A stretch of 16,373 nt of DNA from Burkholderiaceae bacterium (GTDB lineage: Bacteria > Pseudomonadota > Gammaproteobacteria > Burkholderiales > Burkholderiaceae_C): NCBI GenBank assembly GCA_031276435.1, contig JAISNB010000014.1, forward strand, positions 1-16,373, read 5' to 3'. Position numbers and translations under genes: made by a program. The notes beneath the pieces were generated by a model that made no database searches, was not told the origin of the DNA, and saw nothing but the letters and a program-made list of their open reading frames with translations. Below are positions 1-6,010 of the stretch, piece by piece. Each line of letters begins with the position of its first letter. Positions within the stretch are counted from its first letter, which is position 1.

Positions 1-95
1 GCCAGCGCCAGCGCGACGGCCAGTGCCGCCAGCAACGCGGTTGCGCGCAGTCCTGCCAGTTTGAACCCCTTGCCGTGCCACCGAGTCTGCCGCAT
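1..95 (-). CDS. 5' end of an unidentified gene with an N-terminal hydrophobic segment (partial)
   Basis: Reading the minus strand from an ATG at 95-93 gives an open frame to the window edge (about 31 residues). It begins MRQTRWHGKGFKLAG and continues into an Ala/Leu-rich hydrophobic stretch. A positively charged start followed by a hydrophobic run is typical of a signal peptide or signal anchor, so the product is probably exported or membrane-anchored. A weak purine-rich GGTGGA lies about 8 bases before the ATG. The gene lies downstream of leuA on the same strand, but about 230 bases separate them and a possible promoter lies between, so it is probably not in the leuA operon. Too little is visible to name a family. 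Confidence 0.5.
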   Translation of the reverse strand, partial: MRQTRWHGKGFKLAGLRATALLAALAVALAL

Positions 96-178
96 TGCCG
101 TATCCACCACTGTTGTGCCATTGCTGATCTGAAACCGCAGTTTAGCGAAAGACAAATAACAGTGCAATATCAACGAGT

Positions 179-207
179 TAAAAAGACTTCCTCAAGCAGT
201 TTGTCAA
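179..207 (-). promoter_or_regulatory. candidate sigma-70 promoter for the partial gene at 1-95
   Basis: On the minus strand a perfect -35 hexamer TTGACA (207-202) is followed 17 bases later by TTTTTA (184-179), a poor -10, in a stretch markedly AT-richer than its surroundings (about 140-210). It points at the partial gene and would leave roughly 80 bases of 5' untranslated RNA. The -35 is convincing and the -10 is not, so this is tentative. The remainder of 96-323 shows no gene and no clear intrinsic terminator for leuA. Confidence 0.35.
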
Positions 208-323
208 CTTGGGGCGAGGCAGGCACAGCCCCATGGATCCAGGTGCAGCCCGTTTGCACTGGCCTGGGGGCCGCAAGCCTTGCGCCTGCGGTGGTGATCT
301 TCGGCACGGCGGCAAACCAGGTT

Positions 324-1868
324 TCAGACGCCGCTTTGGGCCACCACCCGGTCGGATTTGTTTTGCAACCGGTTGAGCGCGCTCAGATAGGCCTTGGCCG
401 AGGCGATCACGATGTCGGGGTCGGCGCCCACGCCGTTGACGATGCGGCCCGCGTTTTGCAGGCGCACGGTGACTTCGCCCTGGCTTTCGGTGTTGCCGCT
501 GATGGCGTTGACCGAGTACAGCACCATTTCCGCGCCGCTTCGCGCCTGGGTTTCGATGGCCTTGAGCGAGGCGTCCACGGGGCCGTTGCCTTCCGCCTCG
601 CCACAGACCTGCCGCCCGCCCATGGTGAAGGCCACTTTGGCGCGCGGCATGGCGCCGGTGGCGCTTTGCTGCGACAGCGAGACGAGCGCGTAGAACTCTT
701 TTTCTGGCGTTACGCTTTCGTCGAATACCAGTGCCAGAATGTCCTCGTCGAAGATTTCGCTCTTGCGGTCGGCCAGTTCCTTGAATTTGGCAAAGGCGGC
801 CACCAGTTCGCCCTCTGACTCCAGGGTCACGCCCAATTGCTGCAAGCGTTGCCTGAATGCGTTGCGCCCGCTGAGCTTGCCGAGCACGATTTTGTTGGCG
901 CTCCAGCCCACGTCTTCGGCGCGCATGATTTCGTAGGTGTCGCGCGCCTTGAGCACGCCATCCTGATGGATACCGCTGGCGTGCGCGAAGGCGTTGGCGC
1001 CCACCACGGCTTTGTTGGGTTGCACCACAAAGCCGGTGATCTGGCTGACCAGGCGGCTGGCGGGCACGATGTGCTCGGTGGCGATGCCCACGTCAAGTGC
1101 GAAGTGGTCGCGGCGCGTTTTGACGGCCATGACCACTTCTTCGAGCGCGCAATTGCCAGCGCGCTCGCCCAGGCCGTTGATGGTGCACTCCACCTGGCGC
1201 GCGCCGCCAATTTTCACGCCCGCCAGGCTGTTGGCCACGGCCATGCCCAGGTCGTTGTGGCAGTGCACGCTCCAGATGGCCTTGTCGCTGTTGGGCACGC
1301 GCTCGCGCAGCGTTTTGATGAAGTGGCCATACAACTGCGGGATGGCGTAGCCCACGGTGTCGGGCACGTTGATGGTGCGCGCGCCTTCGGCAATGGCCGC
1401 CTCCAGCACGCGGCACAGAAAGTCGGTGTCGCTGCGGAAACCGTCCTCGGCGCTGAATTCCACGTCGGCCATCAGGTTGCGGGCCTGCCGCACCGACGCG
1501 CGCGTCTGCGCCAGCACTTCGTCGGGTGTCATGCGCAGCTTTTTCTCCATGTGCAGCGCGCTGGTGGCAATGAAGAGGTGGATGCGGCCACTGGCGGCGC
1601 CCTTGAGCGCCTCGGCGGCGCGCGCGATGTCGCCCTCGTTGGTGCGCGCCAGCGAGCAAATGGTGCTGTCCCTGATCGCGCTGGCAATGGTTTTGACGCA
1701 ATCGAAGTCGCCGTTGGAGCTGGCGGCAAAGCCCGCCTCGATCACGTCCACGCGCAGGCGTTCGAGCTGGCGCGCAATGCGCAGCTTTTCGTCCCGGGTC
1801 ATCGACGCGCCGGGCGATTGCTCGCCATCGCGCAAAGTGGTATCAAAAATGATGAGCTTGTCGGTCAT
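324..1868 (-). CDS. leuA: 2-isopropylmalate synthase LeuA
   Basis: It condenses acetyl-CoA with 2-oxoisovalerate to 2-isopropylmalate, the committed step of leucine synthesis, in the cytosol. The product is 514 residues, the usual size for the bacterial LeuA1 type. The signature DTTLRDGEQSPG is at residues 9-20, and the metal-binding HCHND puts His202 and His204 at the positions known from the E. coli enzyme. The C-terminal third (about 385-514) fits the LeuA dimer regulatory domain that binds leucine for feedback inhibition. I chose the ATG at 1868 because AGGAAG lies 5 bases upstream and the family motif starts at once; the open frame extends to 2051 but that part overlaps the attenuator. 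The gene sits behind a leucine-rich leader ORF and terminator hairpin, which suggests transcription attenuation. pssA lies upstream on the same strand, an arrangement common in Burkholderiales. Confidence 0.97.
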   Translation of the reverse strand: MTDKLIIFDTTLRDGEQSPGASMTRDEKLRIARQLERLRVDVIEAGFAASSNGDFDCVKTIASAIRDSTICSLARTNEGDIARAAEALKGAASGRIHLFIATSALHMEKKLRMTPDEVLAQTRASVRQARNLMADVEFSAEDGFRSDTDFLCRVLEAAIAEGARTINVPDTVGYAIPQLYGHFIKTLRERVPNSDKAIWSVHCHNDLGMAVANSLAGVKIGGARQVECTINGLGERAGNCALEEVVMAVKTRRDHFALDVGIATEHIVPASRLVSQITGFVVQPNKAVVGANAFAHASGIHQDGVLKARDTYEIMRAEDVGWSANKIVLGKLSGRNAFRQRLQQLGVTLESEGELVAAFAKFKELADRKSEIFDEDILALVFDESVTPEKEFYALVSLSQQSATGAMPRAKVAFTMGGRQVCGEAEGNGPVDASLKAIETQARSGAEMVLYSVNAISGNTESQGEVTVRLQNAGRIVNGVGADPDIVIASAKAYLSALNRLQNKSDRVVAQSGV

Positions 1869-1937
1869 GGTGCTTCCTGTGGTTGGTGGATTTGCGGTGG
1901 GTGGATCAACCGGGATTTCCTGCCGCTGCCAGCGCAC

Positions 1938-1976
1938 CACACAACAAAACGGCCCGTTGCTGGTGCATACGGGCCG
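1938..1976 (-). terminator. intrinsic terminator between the leader ORF and leuA (attenuator)
   Basis: On the minus strand an 8-bp GC-rich stem, CGGCCCGT (1976-1969) with ACGGGCCG (1957-1950), closes an 11-base loop. TTTTGTTGTG follows directly (1949-1940). Three more pairs (TGC/GCA) can form inside the loop. The terminator lies after the leader ORF stop and 70 bases before the leuA start, so read-through is required to express leuA from the leader promoter. This is the placement of the terminator in leucine, tryptophan or histidine attenuators. Confidence 0.75.
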
Positions 1977-2013
1977 CTTGAGGATGTTCGAGTTGAAAAA
2001 CGTTGAACCGCGC

Positions 2014-2136
2014 CTAGCCCGCCTTTGACAGCAGTAGCGCCAGTAGGGCAAGCGAAACGGCAGCGGCAGCCGAAAACTCGACTGCTGCTACTGCGCGCGT
2101 GGCCTTGCGGGCGGCGGGGTGGCGAAACGGATTCAT
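2014..2136 (-). CDS. leucine-rich leader peptide of leuA (attenuator uORF)
   Basis: The ORF encodes 40 residues from the ATG at 2136-2134 to the TAG at 2016-2014. The C-terminal part reads SLALLALLLSKAG, with six Leu among residues 29-36, two of them the CTA codon that is expected to be rare in such a GC-rich genome. It ends 38 bases before the terminator stem. Its last sense codons (GCG GGC, 2022-2017) can pair with GCCCGT in the terminator's 5' arm, which would form an antiterminator. A ribosome at the stop codon would cover this segment, while one stalled early in the Leu run would leave it free; this is inference. No Shine-Dalgarno is visible, and a promoter lies so close that the message may be nearly leaderless. 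The ORF is unlikely to have a function apart from regulation. I see no homologue by eye. Confidence 0.6.
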   Translation of the reverse strand: MNPFRHPAARKATRAVAAVEFSAAAAVSLALLALLLSKAG

Positions 2137-2144
2137 GGCTGCAG

Positions 2145-2172
2145 ACTCTAGCACACTTTGCAAACAGTTCAA
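2145..2172 (-). promoter_or_regulatory. sigma-70 promoter of the leu leader and leuA
   Basis: The minus strand shows TTGAAC (2172-2167), a 16-base spacer and TAGAGT (2150-2145), preceded by TGC to make an extended -10. Transcription would be expected to start at about 2138, only about two bases before the leader ATG at 2136. The promoter lies between the pssA stop and the leader, so leuA can be transcribed independently of pssA. The pssA-to-leader gap (2137-2238) shows no clear terminator. Confidence 0.6.
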
Positions 2173-2238
2173 TGCTTTTTGCCGATTGCGCGCGCTCGGG
2201 GGGGTGCGCCGCCGCCGCCCGTGCTGGAGCCAGAGCTT

Positions 2239-3138
2239 TCAGCGGTGCAAGCCGCGCTCGTCAGGCTCGTCGGTTGACGTGCTCACCAGACTGGCCGGAT
2301 GCCCCTTGGCGCGCCGCCAAGCGTAGACCACGTAGCCCGAGAGCGCATAGCCCATGAACAGCACCAGCAGCACGGTTGCAGGCTCGATGCTGACAATGGC
2401 AATCAGCAGCGCTGCCAGCACCAGCACCACAAAGGGCACGCTGTTGCGCCTGTTGCCCAGGTCTTTGAAGCTGTAATACGGCGCGTTGGTCACCATGCTC
2501 AAGCCCGCGAACAGCGTGATGGCGAACATGATCCACGAGAAATCTTCCCGCTCCACGCGCACCCCGCCGGTCAGGGCAATCAGCGCGCGAAACAGCGGCA
2601 CCTCGTGGCGGGCGCTGACCACGGCGCTGGTCAGCCAGATGAAACCGGCCACCAGTGCCGCCGCCGCTGGCGATGGCAGGCCCTGGAAGTAGCGTTTGTC
2701 GATCACGCCCGTATTGATGTTGAAGCGCGCCAGGCGCAGCGCCGCGCAGGCGCAATACACAAAAGCCGCAATCCAGCCCCACCGGCCCAGTGGCTGCAAC
2801 GCCCATTCGTAGGCAATCAGGGCCGGGGCGGCGCCAAAGCTCACCATGTCGGAGAGCGAATCCATCTGCTCGCCAAACGCGCTTTGCGTGCCCGTCATGC
2901 GCGCCACGCGGCCATCCAGGCTGTCGAGCACCATGGCTGCAAAAATGCCCGTGGTGGCCAGATCGAAACGGTTGTTCATCGCCATCACAACGGCGTAAAA
3001 CCCCCCGAACAGGGCCGCCAGCGTGATGAGATTGGGCAGCACGTAAATGCCCTTGCGCATCCGCCGCATGGGGGGCAAGGCAGGCTTGCCCGAAGCCTCA
3101 GGGGAAAGCGGTGTTGTTGGCTGTTGCTGGTTTTCCAT
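2239..3138 (-). CDS. pssA: CDP-diacylglycerol-serine O-phosphatidyltransferase PssA
   Basis: It makes phosphatidylserine, the precursor of phosphatidylethanolamine, from CDP-diacylglycerol and serine at the inner membrane. The 299-residue product contains the full CDP-alcohol phosphatidyltransferase motif: D72, D75-G76-x-x-A79-R80, G89, D93 and D97, with canonical spacing. Several hydrophobic segments surround it, as in the integral-membrane type found in most bacteria (not the peripheral phospholipase-D-like E. coli type). The N-terminal 20 or so residues are polar and Pro/Gln-rich. The start at 3138 (MENQQQ) is preferred for length. No strong ribosome site is present, and TTG at 3180 or the Met residues in MRRMRKGIY are alternatives. 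Pairing with leuA downstream is typical of Burkholderiales, where pssA often sits between ilvC and leuA; here no ilv gene is upstream. Confidence 0.93.
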   Translation of the reverse strand: MENQQQPTTPLSPEASGKPALPPMRRMRKGIYVLPNLITLAALFGGFYAVVMAMNNRFDLATTGIFAAMVLDSLDGRVARMTGTQSAFGEQMDSLSDMVSFGAAPALIAYEWALQPLGRWGWIAAFVYCACAALRLARFNINTGVIDKRYFQGLPSPAAAALVAGFIWLTSAVVSARHEVPLFRALIALTGGVRVEREDFSWIMFAITLFAGLSMVTNAPYYSFKDLGNRRNSVPFVVLVLAALLIAIVSIEPATVLLVLFMGYALSGYVVYAWRRAKGHPASLVSTSTDEPDERGLHR

Positions 3139-3266
3139 TGTCGTCAATTCGTCGAATCGGCCCGCGCCCGCGCAAAACAATAGCTGGCGATGATACCCCG
3201 CACACCCCGGGCAGCGCGAGCCGCCCGTTTGCCGCCTGCGGCTTCACAAAACCGGGACGCCGGAAA

Positions 3267-3283
3267 AAATCTGATCCAGATTT
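3267..3283. promoter_or_regulatory. inverted repeat in the pssA / OmpA-lipoprotein divergent region
   Basis: AAATCTG and CAGATTT are perfect inverted arms around ATC. The dyad lies 129 bases before the pssA start and 163 before the lipoprotein start, in an otherwise GC-rich spacer. On the minus strand the hairpin runs into a short T run, so it could also act as a weak terminator, though the stem has few GC pairs. The rest of the 307-base spacer (3139-3445) holds a possible -10 TAAGAT at 3330-3335 (plus) without a good -35. I see no gene or RNA in it. Confidence 0.35.
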
Positions 3284-3445
3284 GATGAAGCGCACACCGC
3301 CAGCGGCCCGCAACCCCTTGCGCCAAGGGTAAGATAGCGCGCGAAGCCGCAAAAGAGCGAAAAAACCGATCCACACGCGCGCGCGTTTGCGACTCTCACA
3401 AACCCCACCGCCACCTTGTTCACTTAACCCGAGAAAGTTCCTTTC

Positions 3446-3940
3446 ATGCAAAACCATTTTCATCACCGTTGGCTCCTTGCCGCCTCTGTAGTCTGCGCCG
3501 CGCTGCTTGGCGCCTGCGCGGACACACCGCCCGCCAGCCAGAGCAACCTCTCTGTCACGCAAACCGAACGCGGCGTGCTGATCCGGTCGCAAGACAAAAT
3601 CCTCTTTGCCATTGGCAAGGCCGACCTGCAACCCCAGGCCCACCAGTATCTGGACGAAGTGGTCAAACTCCTCAACAGCGAAGCCAGCCGCAACGTGCTG
3701 ATCGAAGGCCACACCGACAACACCGGCGGCGCGGCGCTCAACAAGGAATTGTCCGAACAGCGCGCGCAAGCCGTCAGGCAAGCCCTGGTCGAGCGCGGCG
3801 TGGACAAAACCCGCATCACCGCGCGCGGCCTGGGCGAGACCATGCCCATTGCCAGCAACGCCACAGCCGATGGCCGCCAGGCCAACCGCCGCACGGACAT
3901 CACCATCCTCGGTGCGCGCACTGAAGACCTGCTCAAATAA
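3446..3940 (+). CDS. OmpA-family peptidoglycan-binding lipoprotein
   Basis: The 164-residue product has an N-terminal signal peptide ending in lipobox LGAC, with Cys24 as the lipidated residue. Ala and Asp follow at +2 and +3, compatible with the outer membrane. Residues about 45-158 form an OmpA C-terminal-like domain: FAIGKADLQPQA, then LIEGHTDNTG with the conserved HTD aspartate, SEQRAQAV, and NRRTDI near the end. This is the Asp/Arg pair that binds diaminopimelate in peptidoglycan. The protein should tether or space the outer membrane to the cell wall, like Pal or small YiaD-type lipoproteins. It is not in a tol-pal cluster, so I give no symbol. GAGAAAG 8 bases before the ATG supports the start. 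It is a single-gene unit with a strong terminator behind it. Confidence 0.88.
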   Translation: MQNHFHHRWLLAASVVCAALLGACADTPPASQSNLSVTQTERGVLIRSQDKILFAIGKADLQPQAHQYLDEVVKLLNSEASRNVLIEGHTDNTGGAALNKELSEQRAQAVRQALVERGVDKTRITARGLGETMPIASNATADGRQANRRTDITILGARTEDLLK

Positions 3941-3962
3941 GCGCCGTCGCAACCCCATCCGC

Positions 3963-4001
3963 CGCCGCATGCTCCCCGCGCCTGGGACATGCGGCGTTTT
4001 T
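3963..4001 (+). terminator. intrinsic terminator after the OmpA-like lipoprotein gene
   Basis: A perfect 9-bp stem, CGCCGCATG (3963-3971) with CATGCGGCG (3988-3996), encloses a 16-base loop in which TCCC/GGGA can pair further. Five T follow at 3997-4001. It begins 22 bases after the stop codon and should end the lipoprotein transcript. Confidence 0.85.
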
Positions 4002-4123
4002 CTGCCTGCTGCCTTGGCCCCCGTGCCGCCCATTGCAATTGCGCGACAGGTGACAAAAACAGGCAACACGCGCGCAAGCGCCAGCGCCCAAAAATCAGCG
4101 CGCGCGTGCCGCGCGGCCCCGGC

Positions 4124-4151
4124 TACAATGCCAGCGGCTTTTGCAAAAGCC
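4124..4151 (+). promoter_or_regulatory. candidate promoter -10 with an overlapping operator-like palindrome
   Basis: TACAAT (4124-4129), in the context GGCTACAAT, is a good -10; a -35 is not evident 16-18 bases upstream. Transcription would start near 4136, exactly where a perfect 16-bp palindrome begins (GGCTTTTG CAAAAGCC, 4136-4151). A repressor bound there could block initiation, or the RNA could fold into a 5' hairpin. The message to the downstream membrane protein gene would carry about 150 bases of leader. The rest of 4002-4288 shows no further gene I would defend. Confidence 0.4.
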
Positions 4152-4288
4152 AACACCCCGCCAGCAACCCAACGCGCAGCCATCACGGCAACGTGCCGCA
4201 ACGCGGTTTTGCCAGCCCAAGAAATCGCCCAGGCGGAAACTTCTGGCAACGTCCTGGCATCTGACCCAATCACCTTTGGAGCAACCTC

Positions 4289-5464
4289 ATGAACAACCAG
4301 CAGATATTGCAATCGGCGAGCGGTCTGCTCGAATCCGTGCGCGTCATCCGCAACTGGCGGGCCATGGCCTTGCTGGCCGTCACCCTGTTTGCCTCGGCAC
4401 TCACACTCACCGCCCTGATGGCCACCCAAATCGGGCTGCTCGCCTTTCTGGGCGTCGTACTCGGCACACTGATGCTCTTTTACGGCCTCAACGCCGTCGG
4501 CATCCTGCTCATGGCCGACACCCGCCAGGTCAGGCTCAGCCCGCTGGAGGCGCTCATGCAATCGCTTCTGTCCAGCCACCGCGTCATCGGCATCGCCATC
4601 TTGGCCGTGCTCGGGCTGCTGGCCCTGCTCGCCGTCGTCGCCATCGCACTCTTCATCTGCAAAATCCCTTTCATCGGGCCTTTGCTGTACGTTTTTGTCC
4701 TGCCCGCCAGCGCGCTGGCGCTCGGCGTCGCGATATTCGCGCTGTTCGCCATCTACCTGCCGCTGGCCGCCTGCGCCGTGTGGAATGGCTCCAAAACCCT
4801 GCAAGCCATGGGCACCCTGTTTGCCCTGACACGCCAGCGGCTCGTGCAAATCGTCTGCCTGGAACTGCTGCTTGCCATCCTGGTCGGCATCGCGGCCATC
4901 ATCATCAGCAACATCCTGCTGCCCGGCTACCTCACAACCATCGGCCTGTCCGGCGCCATCCTGGGCGGCAACGCGGCGGCCTTCATGCACCACGGTGGCA
5001 GCGGCCTTGGCTTTGCCCCGGCCAACCCTTACATCATCACCGGCGGCGTCGGAACCGCCCTGCTGTTTGCCACGGCATTCGTCACGCCATGGCTCATCAC
5101 CATCCAGGGCCTTTGCCACATTTACCTCAGAGAACTTGCAAACCTTGACCAAACCCGGGCCGGGCAAGACATTGCCAGCGCCAGCAAAACACTGGGCGGG
5201 CTGGCTGAACGCGCGGAAAAACTCGCGGAAACCGCCGCCGCCAAAGCGCGCGAAGCCAGTCTGAACGCCAAAGAAAAAATAGCCAGCGCGCGCAACCCGG
5301 CAGCGGCGGCCCCTGACGCAGCCGAAGCGCCCGAAAACGCCCCAACCGCCACCAACCCAGACGCCGACAGCGCCGCTGCAACTGCCGCCGCGCCACCACC
5401 CGCGCAAGAAACGCCTGAACAACAGCAAGCGGCCAGGCCCGACAAAAACACGCCTGAGGCTTGA
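4289..5464 (+). CDS. polytopic inner-membrane protein of unknown function with an Ala/Pro-rich tail
   Basis: I do not recognise the family of this 391-residue protein. By eye there are six or seven hydrophobic segments, near residues 26-46, 48-76, 98-123, 127-164 (probably two), 186-211 and 251-275. A Gly/His-rich loop (AAFMHHGGSGLGF, about 229-242) lies between the last two. From about 284 the chain becomes hydrophilic. Residues about 293-335 look helical and Ala/Lys/Glu-rich, possibly a coiled coil, and about 336-391 are Ala/Pro/Gln-rich and probably disordered. The tail should be cytoplasmic or periplasmic depending on helix count. GGAG at 4278-4281 lies 7 bases before the ATG and fixes the start. 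The gene is isolated: an intrinsic terminator upstream and a repeat-filled spacer downstream. No catalytic or transport motif is evident. Confidence 0.8.
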   Translation: MNNQQILQSASGLLESVRVIRNWRAMALLAVTLFASALTLTALMATQIGLLAFLGVVLGTLMLFYGLNAVGILLMADTRQVRLSPLEALMQSLLSSHRVIGIAILAVLGLLALLAVVAIALFICKIPFIGPLLYVFVLPASALALGVAIFALFAIYLPLAACAVWNGSKTLQAMGTLFALTRQRLVQIVCLELLLAILVGIAAIIISNILLPGYLTTIGLSGAILGGNAAAFMHHGGSGLGFAPANPYIITGGVGTALLFATAFVTPWLITIQGLCHIYLRELANLDQTRAGQDIASASKTLGGLAERAEKLAETAAAKAREASLNAKEKIASARNPAAAAPDAAEAPENAPTATNPDADSAAATAAAPPPAQETPEQQQAARPDKNTPEA

Positions 5465-5578
5465 AACACAACAACCCGCTGTCCAAATCCCAGGCTGCGC
5501 TCCGATCATCAAAAGCGGCACAATTTTCTGGGCGCGGGCGGCAGGCTTTTGGTCTTGCTTGCAACAAAATATCTCTTG

Positions 5579-5620
5579 CCCTCTCGCCCCCTTCAGGGGA
5601 AGAGGGACGGGGTGAGGGAG
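5579..5620. repeat. dispersed intergenic repeat fragment, hairpin type
   Basis: The element is a C-rich arm and G-rich arm (CCCTCT at 5579-5584 with AGAGGG at 5601-5606, inner CCCC/GGGG) followed by ACGGGGTGAGGGAG. Wording of this kind, with 'GGGGTGAGGG', is common in dispersed intergenic hairpin repeats of many proteobacteria. A second, similar unit lies at 5666-5699. Confidence 0.55.
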
Positions 5621-5665
5621 ATTTTCCGCGCGGCGCATTTAATACTCTTTTCCCTTGCTCCTTGG

Positions 5666-5699
5666 ACAGAAGGTGGCGCGAAGCGCCGGGTGAGGGGAC
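5666..5699. repeat. dispersed intergenic repeat fragment with GGCGC-GAA-GCGCC hairpin
   Basis: This stretch carries a small perfect hairpin, GGCGC (5675-5679) and GCGCC (5683-5687) around GAA, followed by GGGTGAGGGGAC. The sequence 'GGTGGCGCGAAGCGCC' is typical of dispersed repeats that accompany the element at 5579-5620, in the same orientation and about 45 bases away. Together they probably form one composite repeat. Confidence 0.5.
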
Positions 5700-5713
5700 A
5701 CCATGTAAATTCT

Positions 5714-5746
5714 CGTCATTGCGAGGAGCGCAGCGACGCGGCAATC
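5714..5746. repeat. dispersed repeat of the 'GTCATTGCGAGGAGC...GCAATC' type
   Basis: The unit begins CGTCATTGCGAGGAGCGCAG and ends GCGGCAATC, with terminal inverted ATTGC/GCAAT arms (5718-5722 and 5741-5745). Closely similar wording recurs as a multi-copy intergenic element in many unrelated bacterial genomes. Translated, it yields spurious 'RVAALLAMT' peptides, which is what the minus frame shows here. It is non-coding. In the 546-base spacer 5465-6010 I see only these repeats, a short direct repeat (ACCTTGCCGCGC at 5859-5870 and 5919-5930) and the clpB promoter. Confidence 0.7.
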
Positions 5747-5940
5747 TACCATGATGCGGTTTTTGCGCCTGGGTGTTACTGCGCCGCGCTGCTTTGTTGC
5801 GCGCTTGTCGTGCGCGGCCCATGCAAAGCGCCCGATTCCTCGTGGCACGAATGCAAGCACCTTGCCGCGCACGATGCGCACAATAGCGCAGCGCGCTGCC
5901 CAGCAGCGTGAACACGCCACCTTGCCGCGCGCGGCCATAC

Positions 5941-5966
5941 CTTGAAAAGGGCGGGCGACGCCATCA
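5941..5966 (+). promoter_or_regulatory. candidate sigma-32 (heat-shock) promoter of clpB
   Basis: CTTGAAAA at 5941-5948 matches the sigma-32 -35 consensus, and CGCCATCA at 5959-5966 is a partial match to the CCCCATNT -10, with about 12 bases between. The start site would be near 5973, giving a 5' leader of about 38 bases to the ATG at 6011. clpB is a classic RpoH target, which supports the assignment. The -10 match is incomplete. Confidence 0.5.
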
Positions 5967-6010
5967 AGTGCCTTCCATTCGGGCTTTCATTGACAGAGAA
6001 CAAAACCACC

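Noticed and set aside
837..2006. 389-codon plus-strand frame opposite leuA
   Set aside because: It is a shadow of leuA; the real frame has catalytic motifs and a ribosome site.
1869..2051. 61-residue N-terminal extension of LeuA
   Set aside because: The extension lies over the attenuator hairpin and lacks LeuA similarity; the ATG at 1868 has a good ribosome site.
4128..4292. 54-codon upstream ORF whose TGA overlaps the ATG of the membrane-protein gene
   Set aside because: Its ATG lies within the -10 element, it has no ribosome site, and its composition is unremarkable. The ATGA overlap is probably chance.
3098..5638. 846-codon open frame on the minus strand across the OmpA-like gene and the membrane-protein gene
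   Set aside because: It is a stop-free shadow caused by GC-rich codon use. Its translation is low-complexity (Gly/Gln/Asp-rich), it overlaps pssA and two well-supported genes, and it has no family motif.
5639..5938. 99-codon minus-strand ORF in the repeat region
   Set aside because: Its sequence (VAALLAMT..., SPHPALRATF...) is the usual artefact of translating dispersed repeats.
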